DNA of 64,000 nucleotides from Numenius arquata (taxonomy: Eukaryota > Chordata > Aves > Charadriiformes > Scolopacidae). Position 1 is the stretch's first letter. Each line of letters begins with the position of its first letter. Below the pieces are notes generated by a model that did not search any database, was not told where the DNA came from, and worked only from the letters and a program-made list of their open reading frames with translations. Location: the NCBI RefSeq assembly GCF_964106895.1, contig NC_133590.1, positions 6,435,485 to 6,499,484 on the forward strand, written 5' to 3'. A program made the translations under genes and the position numbers. Shown here piece by piece: positions 38,745 through 48,929 of this stretch.

Positions 38745-41700
38745 TTGGAGTGCAGAAACCATTTGGAAAGAACAACGCACTGTACATTGTCCTCTGAAAC
38801 AGGAAGAGCATTGCCAGCATCAAAGGGCTGGAGGATCACAGGTGGCTTTTCCAAACATCAGGCTCCGTTGTTCCTCTTCTGCAGGATGTATGTGAAATGC
38901 AGAAGGCTTTAATTTAAATATCAAGTGAAACACAAAATGAGTATGTTCATGTCTGGCTGCAGAGTATCTGGAGCGCTTCTCTTGTTGATTTATGCCACGG
39001 GAAACAGAGAGGATCAATCAGGATTGATTGAGCAATATGGCTCTTGATGCCTCCCACTTCCACGCTGTCCCAGAGCGCTTCCTGCTGAAGGCAGGGAGCC
39101 CCGAGCCCCACTCACTTGTGCCGGCAGCTGATCACCCTGTAGCATCGAAATCCGAAATGTCCCAGACGGGGAGAGCGGGCTTTGGCTGCCTGCGGCCCCT
39201 TCCTGGTTTCCAGCTCTTTCACAGGGTAAATTGAGCCTTTGTCCTGCCCAGCATCATGAGGCCAGGCTTCCCTCCGGCAGGGACAATGCCCTCTTGTTAA
39301 GGAATAAGGCTATAGGGAGGAGCCTGAGCCCCGAACACCTTCCAGCACTGATCTAGTGTGAAGGTGAGAGCTAAATGAAGGAAGGATGCCTATCTGCTGC
39401 TCCTTCGGGGGAGTGATTGCACCCTGGTATCTGCACCGTCTCCATCTTGCAGGTTAATGTCCCTGCAGCAAGAGCAGCAGTAGTAGACACCTCTATCTCT
39501 CACCTGGTATTTTTTTTCTACAATCTGGGTATTATCTTAAAATAGAGCCGCCTACGCCACACTGGGGTGGATGGCCAGCATGAAGCAGACACACTGTTTC
39601 CTGTCTCTGGGCTTAAAGCCGCAGCATGGAAAGGGCAAAGAAGGTCCAAAGCGTGAGCTGGTCAGGCTGAGCCCTCTGGAAATGACAGTCTGTGTCAATC
39701 AGAGTGAAATCCCACAGCGAAGTGTCTTTCTTGTCCCAAACTTATTGTAGGTCTGCCTTAAGCAGGGAGGACTCGTGTCTCTGCTCATGGCCTCTGCGAG
39801 GAGCTCCGTGTGGCTCCAGGCCACCTTGAGGAGCATGTTGGGCAGGCAGTGGGAAAGGGGAGCAGATACTTAACCAGCCTTTGGGAGTGACGTTGGGTTA
39901 TTGCCAAAACGTGCAAACAGCTCTCCTGTGGTCTCCCCACTGCAGTGAGGATGGTTTCTCCCCTCTTTAAACACATCAGTAGAAAATGCACAGGCAGTCT
40001 TTGTCACACTGACCTTGTGACAAGGTAGAGTCACCATATGGTGACACCATATGGGAAATACATGCCGGGCTGTGACTCTCCAGGCCTGTCTCATCCTGCT
40101 GCTGCATTTCTGTGGCTACAACTTTCCTCTCCCTTTGCCTTCCCACCACGAGAAGAGGGAGGATGGAGGGAACCCCTGGGAAGCTCCATCACTTCCACAT
40201 CCCTGGCTGCCTTCCCTCCCTGCCTCTGGAGGTTTGTGTTCAGAGGTGTCACACCATGTGTGTGCTTCTTAGTGGGACACCTACATGGTCTGATGGTATT
40301 TCTGGCTGGCTAACAGCACATGATGCTGCTGCTATCCATGTGCTATAGGTATAGAAAAGAGAGTCCCTGTCACCATGTGTTCGTAGCTCATCACAGTGCC
40401 AGGCACAGCCCGGGGAGCAGGCTAGCAATATCACAAATGTGCTTTATTTCCAGAAAAGCTTTAGTCGTTCTTCATGGGTAGTCAGTTCCGGGGGTTGCTA
40501 GGATAAAATAAAAGGAGCAGCAGCTTCAGCAGCTGGTTGTCTGTGGGCTTAAGTGGCACGATGGGAATGCCACGGCTGACAGTGACCAGTTTCTCTAGGA
40601 CTGACCTCCCCTGGTGGAAAAGTTTCTAAAGGCAAAGTTGTTTCATGTATCTCCAAGCCTCCTGGGTTCAGGTGCCCAAGACCTTTCCAAATCAGTTTAA
40701 ATAAATATTTTTTTTCCCCTTCCTGGTAGATAAGAGATATATTGTAAACAACTGAAAACTGACAGTGATTCAGCCAGTGGGATATGTGTCAGATGTCCCG
40801 ATTCCCAAAGTATCACCACCAGGGTCTGGGTGGTGGTGTGTCCCAGCGACCAGATTTCCCAGCCCAGAAGCTGCCCCTCGAATGACACTTCCCAGAGCAC
40901 TGCCTCTCAGGGGGGGTCCCAGGAGGTCTCAGGGGTGCAGGAGAGGGAATGTGCATGTCTGTACCACGTTCCTGGAGGAGGAGAGTGGTGGGAACGAGAG
41001 CTGAGCATCAGTCATGGAGGTCACTTCACCACCCCCTCCCAAACTGGGCTTCCAATATCACCACAAGCGATGCTGGACAAATGTTCTGGCAAGTGACAAA
41101 TTGTTTCCCAGCTCAGCCCCATTCCCTTCCCACCCCTTTTCCCTGTGAGTCAACTTCTGCCTACACAGATGCTTCCAGACCAGCCTGAATGCCCTCTTCG
41201 TTGCACGCTGATGGGATGGTGAGTTTGTACTGACAAACACTTTCTTCCCCTGGATTTCAGGATTTTCCTGCATGTAGGCCAAGAGCAGTGTGATGCCGTG
41301 TCACTGAAGTCCCTGCTCACAGTTCATGAATAATGAAGCCTGCCAAAGCTCACAGCCCAAAAGCCGTGCTTTGTAAGGCCCCCAGCACACAGTCACACAG
41401 CAAACATCTGCGGTGGTGTGAGATGTGACGGCCCCGTGCTGATCTTTGGCCAGAGGTTACACTCCCCACCATGGAGATGGAGGAAAAGATGGTGCAGGAT
41501 GGTCCAGCCCCTACAGCGTGATGACCTCTGGCTCAGCTGGGACCTTTTTGTGGATAACTTAGCAAAGGAAAGTGAAGCAAAACCCTCTGGGTGCAGGAGA
41601 GATGGAGCAAGCAGCAGCTGATAGGTTTAGCATTTTCCTCCTGCTCTGGAGGACTGGCTATTACTCGCTTTATCAGGACTGTAGGATGGGTCTATCTGGT

Positions 41701-42389
41701 AGCCATAGGCTGTAAGGCAGCCCTAGAGATCCTTCACCATGAGCAGTCCCTGTCAGAAGGGGTTTTTTCCAGAGAAACTTGGGAAGGGATAGGGGAAGGG
41801 CCTGCCTGTGAAATAAGGGATGGAACATAGTCCTACTGGCACGAGAGTTTGGTGCACAGAATGAAAACTATAACGGGATGAAAGTGATGGGGAAGTTTTA
41901 TTTCATAAAGATGCTCCAGTGGGCTATGCCATCAAAAGGATACAAAGTCGAAGCCACATCCTGCCGACTTGGCTAATCCATAAAAGAGCTTTCAGTGTTT
42001 TCCCTTGGAGTAACAGCTTTAAATTTTAATAAGCTGTAGTGTACTTTCACCGGATGTCATAAGCTGATACAAAGTTTAAATGGGGTTAAGTAAGTAGGAG
42101 CCTAGGAGAAATGAACATAAAAGACGCAAATTATTTCCTCTCTTTTACAAGTTTATTTCACTAGCTTTATTTTGGGAAAAAAAATTATTTAATTCAAATT
42201 ATTTTTTTCCCCTCTGGATGATTCAGATGTCAGGGGAGTGAGGCAACACTTGAAGTAACCATAGAGCGAATTCAGCAGAAAGGATACTCAGTGAAGAGAA
42301 AGAAATTAATCAAGTTATTAATTCAGGTAATTTTTTCATTTAATAGATTTTAGGATAGTTACCAAGTCACAGACTTATGTGCCTGAATA
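38745..42389. other. Intergenic DNA, no gene recognised
   Basis: Unique DNA. The part from 41870 to 42350 is AT-rich and repeat-free and is a candidate conserved element. A set of palindromic sites lies near 40.03 kb. No coding evidence was seen. Confidence 0.5.
40010..40054. promoter_or_regulatory. Palindrome cluster with nuclear-receptor-like half sites
   Basis: TGACCTTG (40010-40017) is the reverse complement of an extended ERR/SF-1 half site. It overlaps the hairpin CCTTG-TGA-CAAGG (40012-40024). Five bases later comes the perfect 16-bp palindrome GTCACCATATGGTGAC (40030-40045), and its core CCATATGG is repeated at 40047-40054. The symmetry is seen directly; binding by any factor is inference. 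Confidence 0.45.
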
Positions 42390-42800
42390 TGATCCATACA
42401 ATCCTGAAAAAACAGGAGTTAAGGAAGGCACCTCAAAAGGTCACATAGCCCACCCCTACCCCGGGGCGGGATCGACTCCACATAAGTCTTTCCGGGCAGA
42501 CTTTGGTTCAGCCTGTTCTCGGAGCCCTCAGGGGTGGAGAACCACAGCCAGTGACCCCAGTGCCAGGGCCCTCTGCCACCGAGAATCTTCCCACCACCTA
42601 CAGCAGATGTGCCTTCCTTCACCTTAAGCCCATTACCCTTTGTGTTACAGCTGGTGAAAGAGGAGGTCTGGTTTATCTCCCTCGCCAAAGCTCTGTTTGC
42701 AGCCTCCCCCAGCCCACCGGCTCCAGCTGTTTCCTCTTTCCCCACCAGCTGCCTTCTAGATACCCTGCAGCAGATCCATATACCATCCAGAAATACCATC
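42390..42800 (-). mobile_element. Old CR1-type LINE remnant, antisense
   Basis: Read on the minus strand, this follows the CR1 3' region. On the plus strand these appear in order: ACCTCAAAAGGTCACATAGC, TTCAGCCTGTTCTCGGAGCC, TTAAGCCCATTACCCTTTGT, and a CTCCCTCGCCAAAGCTCTGT segment. They correspond to the usual antisense CR1 words for the 3' UTR, the ORF2 C-terminus and further upstream sequence. It is highly diverged with several gaps. The left end is firmer than the right. Confidence 0.7.
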
Positions 42801-45800
42801 AAGGGTGATACCCAGAGGGTAGACCAAAGCTTAGACCTATTTTTTTTTGTCTGTTTTCTCTTTGCAAAGGTGGGATAAAGTGCTTTTTGGGCATGGGATG
42901 TGCAATGCTGAGCTTGTACTTGAGTAAGAGAGGGACTTTGTAGTCTGTATCATGACCCATTGGTCACCCTGCCTGTGCTGTGCCTGGGGACCCCTAAGGA
43001 CAAGCAGAGGCTGTGGAGTGGTTTTTTCTTCTGCTACTGTCAATGCTATAGAAAACAGAGGTGTAATTGGTTTTACTGAATGTGTTTATTTTGTTTGCTT
43101 ATATTTGTGTGGCGCACTGAAATGGCTCCAAAACATTCTCAGCTAAAAGCATGAGCTGCTCCATTTTGAGCTTAAAAAGTCATTTCTGTTCCTAGGAGTT
43201 GTACTCATTCTCAGTGGAGTGGGCATAGTAACACACACTGTGCAGTGGATTATATTTATGTGATTATACCCTCTAGGCAGCAACCTGGTGCTTAAGAAAT
43301 GAGTCAGTCAGAAAGACCAAGGCAGAGGGAATCAGATCCAGCGATGACAAGACTTGCTTCCAAAAGATCTGGACCAAAAGTAAGCAGCGTTTCTCCAAGA
43401 TATGCTTGTCCTAACAGTCAATTAAGTGGCCCACATAAGAGTATTTTATGTCCCTTGATGGCTCCCAACAGCCTAAAGAAGCAGTAATCGCACACAAGGA
43501 CCAGGATTCGCAGCATGAGAGGATGGATGATTGGGTACCGATGGGCGGGAGTATCCGGGAGAGATGAGTGAAAACCCAGCCAGGCTGACAATGGCTGTTA
43601 GTGGGGGCAGCTCTGCCAGCGTGGAAGAGGAGCAGGTTCCTGGGAAATACATCCAGGAAAAGGGAAGAGACAGGACGAGAAGGCAAGAAATGCGTGCGGG
43701 GAAACAGCGGCAGGAAGAGGAAAGAACAAATGAGAACTGGCAAGTTGATAAAAGAACAAAAGGGCTTTGTCTCACATTAAAGGCAGCTAACTACACAAAT
43801 CATTTTCCCATGTAAGCAATTACTGCAGCTACCCCAGGGACAGTACATGGTTGCCAATGGGAAGATGGGTTCTTTACATTCATAACTGGGTCTGGCAAGT
43901 GCTCCATCAGTGTGGGTCATGATGCTCTGGGCTATATCAGGCAAGCAGAGAAATTGAAACTTGATTGTGCAGATAGCTGGAATCCCTGTTTTAAAAATTA
44001 CCTGTCCATCTGTAGAGGGGATTAAGTCGTCAGCTGGTGGAACAGAAAGAACAGCGGCTTCTAAAAGGAGATGGGAGGTTTGGTTTATTCCTCTTTCAGT
44101 CCTGGCAGCAGCTGTTGACAGCAGCTTGCAGCAGTCAGTGGAGTCACGTAGGCATGAGTCAGGTAAAAATCAGACGTAAGTCTGAGATTCCCTTTCAGCC
44201 TGATTTTCAGAAATGCTGAGCGCAGACAACTCCCATTCAAGCCAATGCACCATTTATCTTAATTCTGTTTTACAGCAGTAGAGCTGGGAATATAAACCAG
44301 GTCTGAGAGACGCTGGGGCCACAATAAACTGAAATTTGGTTAGTTGTATCTTTTGTGGCATGCATTTTTTTTTAATTCTTTGCAAATAGTCGCTTATGAT
44401 TAGGGATTTGTTAGAGAATGTAGATTTAAAGTGAAAAATGTATGAACTCATTTTTATTGAAAATGCCCAAGCAGTTACTAATCCTTTTATTAGTGTTTGG
44501 GTTGGGTTTTTTTTGGGGGGGAGGAGGGAATATTCCAGTTTAACATCAAATCACATCTATGGGGCAATAAAGAGAGGGGGATGGTTGTCCTGCTGCAGAG
44601 TCTGTGTCTGATGGTACATTTCATCCTCTAGAATCACCTTTTAGCAACGGGTTATTCTGTTGAGACAAATTCGTAACCAAGCTGTTAGTTCATGATCTGA
44701 TCTGATCTGGTAGACTTCGTCAAGAGCAACCCAAGTCATGACACCGGTGAGGTCTCAGCTTGACAGTCTCCTCTTGCCACTGCTCAGCTGTCCTTAGCCC
44801 TGGGTATAAATTTACCTGCCTTTTACCGGCACAAACTTATCTCACTGCTTGTGCCGTAAGTGTTTTGACATCAGCCACTCCAAATTTAGAAGCTGATGTT
44901 ATGGAAAACTTAATAACATTAAAAAAATGCCAGCCCATCTTCTCTGCTGCCTTGTGCTACGCTTTGTTCGTCTGAGGAATTTCTCGCATTTCACAACCAG
45001 CCGGAGTATGCGGGTTCAGGATTGTGCCCCAGCAGGGATATGATGCAGCTCAAGCCCCAGACTAGGACTCCACGGCATTTAAGTTTCTCTCTGTACCAAC
45101 CTTCCTGACTGATCTCCTTCGAGACCTTTGATGTGCCTTCCCCTCAGCCTCCTTTCCAGCAGCAGAGCTCACTGGCTTTCTCTCACCTTTGGTCTTGCTG
45201 AGGTTTGGGGTTAACTCTTTGGGGTGACAAGCACACTTGTAGCACCCGGCACAGGGTGTCCCTTGTCTCAGCTCAGGCAACTCGAGCCCTAGAAACTTGG
45301 CTGATCCTGTCTCTTTTGCTTCCCAAGAAATGGTGCTCGTTTATTCACCTAAGACCCTTTTTAAGGCTCCTTTTAAGCTTTATTCTCTCCAAAAGGCAGC
45401 ATTTTGCTCTTGAGCCGTGCCTGCTGGAAGCCACCCCAATGGATACTGTGCCCTGAGAGCTTTTACCTGGGGTAGGGGGTCCAGCTGTGTCCCCCAGGAG
45501 CTGGGGCCACCCCTCCCCAGCTGCAGCGAGAAAGTTTCCCTTTGCAGCAGTGAGAACAGGCAGAAACAAAGAGCCCGGAGGAGGCGGGGAGGGGAGAGGG
45601 GAAGAATGAGCTAGGTTAGGGGAAATACAGCCTGGAAGAAAAGGAAAGGACCAGCTGATCTGAAAGCCCCGATAAAAACCCGAGACAAAGGACGAAAGAG
45701 CCTGGGAGATTATCAAGGGGAAGCGGGAGGAGGAGCAGAAAGATGCAGCAGAACCTAAGTGGGAATGATGTAAAGTGCTGCGGGGAGGAGGGGAGTTTCC

Positions 45801-47799
45801 TACCTAAAGCAGAGGATGGTTTAAGCTACTCAACCACCTCCATTTACAGGAATCGAGCCCCTTTCTCCCTTCTGGCTGGGACCACCTGACAAACGAAGGA
45901 GCTGCTCCAGCGGGGAAAAGTGTCTGTGTCCATCCCGCAGCCCTGACAGCATCACCCCCGATTGCTCATCTGTTTCCAAGTACAACCGAGTCATTTCGCT
46001 GGTGGGCAGAGAAGTCAGGGGACACTCTGCGTCCAGTGCCCTGCAGCAGAGGAAGCGTTAGTACTGCTGTTGTTAGCCTTGTTATTTTCTTCTAATAAAA
46101 AGGTGGTCATGACTCACTCTATTAAGAAACAAAAGCAGAGCTGTAATCTACTGAAAGGCAGTTGTTTGGATGCTCAGCATTAGGTGTGTAAAAGGAGGAA
46201 GGTCAGCTGCAGGTCAAGTCTGGAGATATACAACCTGCTGCCAGTGCAGGCCAAATTTCGGGTATTGCCCAGAGAGTTTATTTTCTGAGCCGGTATGATG
46301 TGCCCCCTCCTTCAGGCTAGGAGTGTGGGGGGAAAAAAAGCTCTCTTTCCCACCCCTCCACATTTCACTTGGGTTTCCTGAGAGGAAATGATGCTCTCGT
46401 GTGACTGCGCTGGCCCCCTCCTTCCTCCCAGGAGAGAGGAGTGCGCTAGCATCTGCCCACAGCCCCTCTTCCCCTCCCTGTGCCGCACTGGGACCAGTTC
46501 ACCAGCTGGGCTGTTACTGGGAGCAGAGCCCGGGGGGGAGCCAGACTGCTTCTCGGGGAGGAAGAAGCATCTCCTGAAGCTGGGGACTGGGAGGCAGGAA
46601 AGGCAGGTTGTGTTCAGGCGGTGCCGGAGGTTTCCTGTGAGAGCGGGAGCAAGTCACTGCGCCCCTGCCCCTGCCAGATCCCCCACCGAGTGAAAAATAA
46701 AGGGGAGGAATGGGCCTGCCCATGGGGACACGCGAAGGGCTTTGTCACGGCAGTGGCAATGCCATCACGGTGGGGATCCAGTGCTGGCAGGGACCACGCC
46801 AGCGCGTGGGGATGTCTAACCCAGCCGTGTGGCTCCAGCAGTGCCCAGCTGCCTCCCAGGGTGGGTGCAGAGGGAGGGAAGGAGCCAGGCTGCCGTGACG
46901 GCGGTGGCCAGGTGAAGACAACACCCACGCTAAAACGCTCTGTGAACATCTGCCCCTACCCTCAAGCTATTTCTATTTTTGTTCCATCTCACACCCTGAC
47001 TGACTCAGAGGAGGGGAGCAAGGGAGGGGGGGGGGGGTGTCAGGTTAGAAGGACCCAGCCGGGGGCTGCAGGGGGTTTGAAAGAGGAAGAGGAGGAGGCG
47101 CTTGGAAACCAGTGGTTGCTATTCTTTCGATCAGCTTGAACGTTTTCCTCGCACAGCCTCTTTCACGCTTCTCTGTTTCAGCTGCAGGCAGCCGGAGGCA
47201 GGGATGGCACTTCCTGCCTGCTGCTGAGGTGAACATACTTTCAGGGCACCATCAGAATAAATGACACCCTGCTCGCGGGGAGCTCCACCATAATCTGCCC
47301 TGGCTGGAATGAGCTTGGCTGGAGCTCATCCTTTTGCCGACTTCTTCCAGGGATTTCCAGTTCTTTTGTTTTGGTTTGGGTTTTTTTGTTTGTTTTGTTT
47401 TTTGTCACTTTGCAAAACTTATCTACAAGGAAAGGGCAAGTACCAAATTTCCTAATTCCTGTGCATCTTAGTGTTGTGAGTTCTGGACACAGGCGCAGAA
47501 TGAGGTCTGTAGTGTCAGGCTTGCAGCCTAGAAGTTTGCCACAAGGAAAGGGACATAAGACACCCGCCACCCCAAACAGCCATGCCAGCAATTTTCCTGT
47601 TGCAGGTAGCCTTCCCATCCCTGACACCCCCCTCCAGAGCATTCATTAATTCTTCAGAAATGGCACACCTTGCTTTGTCCCAAGCTGTTACTCCTTGTTT
47701 CCTCCTTTGCTGCCAGGATGTAAACCTTGGGCCAGGTAACCACATCCTGGGGGCTGTTCCCCGGGCAGTCCACGCTTGGCCCTCCGTTACCGGCGCTGC
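42801..47799. other. Intergenic DNA upstream of DUSP5
   Basis: No coding exon was recognised. The sequence becomes steadily GC-richer from about 45.4 kb towards the promoter. Open frames such as 46480-47139 (219 codons, plus strand) are low-complexity products of GC-rich DNA. A G run of ten or more bases occurs near 47026-47037. Consensus AP-1 sites are seen at 43300 (TGAGTCA) and 46110 (TGACTCA), about as often as chance predicts. Confidence 0.5.
44196..44250. repeat. Half of an ancient palindromic repeat
   Basis: The segment runs CAGCCTGATTTTCAG, ATGCTGAGCGCAGACAACTC, then CCATTCAAGCCAATG. It resembles one arm and the centre of a dispersed palindromic element with an AACTCCCATTGAAGTCAATG-like centre. 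The matching second arm is not evident here. The family is unnamed by me. Confidence 0.45.
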
Positions 47800-48275
47800 C
47801 TTGATGCAAACCGCGGCCCAGGCGGGGGACCCAGCTCTTCCCGAGGGGGTGGCAGGAGCGGGCAGCTCCCGTCCCCTGAGCAGCAGTGCTCTCGCAGGCA
47901 GATCGGCCTGTGCTCGGGCTTTGTGGGGGCTGAGGACAGGCACAGTGAGGGGAGGAATAAGGGGAACCGAAACCCCACTTTGCAACCTGGTGCGAGAAAC
48001 CTGCCCCAGCGCTGCCCTTCCTCCCCCTCCTCCCCCCTCCCCGCCCGCCCCCGGCACGCTTCCCGGCTCTCCCGGCTGACGGGGGAGCGGTGATGCTGGG
48101 ATGAGCCTCGGGCCGATGACTGGAGGATTTTTGCGGCGTTTTTCAGCTTCCTCTGCCTCCGAGCCTGACTAACGCTGCCTGCGCGCCCGCGGCCCCCGCC
48201 CGCTGCCGCGGAAGGAGGGAGGGAGGGGATCCCCGCAAGGGGGCGGGGCGCCGGGCGGCGCAGGGCGGGGGATGC

Positions 48276-48285
48276 CCATATTTGG
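48276..48285. promoter_or_regulatory. CArG box 1 (SRF site) of the DUSP5 promoter
   Basis: CCATATTTGG fits CC(A/T)6GG exactly. It lies 70 bp upstream of the TATA box and is directly followed by AAGG, giving GGAAGG, a possible ETS/TCF half site. Known biology of the family: DUSP5 is induced by ERK signalling through SRF. The element makes mechanistic sense here. Confidence 0.85.
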
Positions 48286-48304
48286 AAGGCAGGCGCGTCA
48301 CTCC

Positions 48305-48314
48305 CCTTATATGG
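48305..48314. promoter_or_regulatory. CArG box 2 (SRF site) of the DUSP5 promoter
   Basis: CCTTATATGG fits CC(A/T)6GG exactly and lies 19 bp after the first CArG box. Their starts are 29 bp apart, close to three helical turns, so both would present on nearly the same DNA face. Two perfect matches this close are unlikely by chance. Confidence 0.87.
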
Positions 48315-48345
48315 GCAGTGTCGTCAGGGGCCGGCCTCCCATTCA

Positions 48346-48352
48346 TATAAAT
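48346..48352 (+). promoter_or_regulatory. TATA box of DUSP5
   Basis: TATAAAT, within CATATAAATG, stands out in a GC-rich island. It predicts transcription initiation about 30 bp downstream, near 48375-48380. A TATA box combined with CArG boxes is typical of immediate-early genes. The ATG overlapping its end (48351) is upstream of the predicted start and is therefore not a uORF. Confidence 0.82.
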
Positions 48353-48375
48353 GCCCGGTGGCGGCGGCTGGGATT

Positions 48376-48535
48376 CCCTGCCCGGGCTCGGCGCGGTGCC
48401 TCCGTCCCTCCTTCCCTTCCCCTCCCGTCCCGCCGCCCGCCGGGCTCCCGCGTTAGCCCCGGGACTCGCCACCGGGCCAACCCTCCTGCCGCTCTCGCCG
48501 CTCCCGCTTCGGGAGGGGGGCGACCCACGGCCAGC
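48376..48535 (+). other. Predicted DUSP5 5' UTR
   Basis: About 160 nt between the predicted cap site and the initiator ATG. It is GC-rich, with pyrimidine-rich runs (TCCGTCCCTCCTTCCCTTCC) and no upstream ATG. The 5' edge is inferred from TATA spacing only and could shift by tens of bases. Confidence 0.6.
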
Positions 48536-48929
48536 ATGAAAGTCACGTCCCTCGACTGCCGCCAGCTGAGGAAGCTGCTGCGGAAGGAGCCCTCCCGCTG
48601 CCTGGTGCTGGACTGCCGGCCCTACCTGTCCTACTCGGCCTCCTGCCTCCGCGGGTCGCTCAACGTCAACCTCAACTCGGTGGTGATGCGGAGGGCCCGC
48701 GGCGGGGCCGTCCCGCTCCACTTCGTGGTGCCCGACGCGGCCGCCCGCGCCCGGCTGCTGCTGGGCGGGGAGGGGGCGGCGGGGAGTGCCCGCCTGGCCG
48801 CCGTGGTGGTGCTGGACCAGGGCACCGGGCACTGGCAGAAGCTGAAGAAGGACAGCACGGCCCAGATCGTCCTCAACGCCCTGCTCTCCAGCCTGCCGGA
48901 GGCCGGGGCCAGGGTCTGCTTCCTGAAAG
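48536..48929 (+). CDS. DUSP5: DUSP5 coding exon 1
   Basis: Encodes residues 1-131 and the first base of codon 132. It carries most of the rhodanese/CH2 domain, including LDCRPYLSYSA (25-35), the GSLNVNLNSVV motif (40-50), and the basic RRAR cluster (52-55) that docks ERK and contributes to nuclear import. It ends CTGAAAG before the donor GTGAGA. It is extremely GC-rich, with third positions nearly all G or C. A Gly/Ala stretch at about residues 80-86 (GGEGAAG) lies in a region that varies in length between orthologues. Confidence 0.96.

Noticed and set aside
48272..48535. In-frame upstream extension of DUSP5 exon 1 (an ATG at 48272 is in frame with the true start)
   Set aside because: That ATG overlaps the first CArG box and lies upstream of the TATA box. 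The orthologous protein starts MKVTSLD at 48536.
48351..48539. Upstream open frame starting at 48351 overlapping the DUSP5 start
   Set aside because: Its ATG lies within the TATA region, about 25 nt upstream of the predicted cap site, so it should not be in the mRNA.
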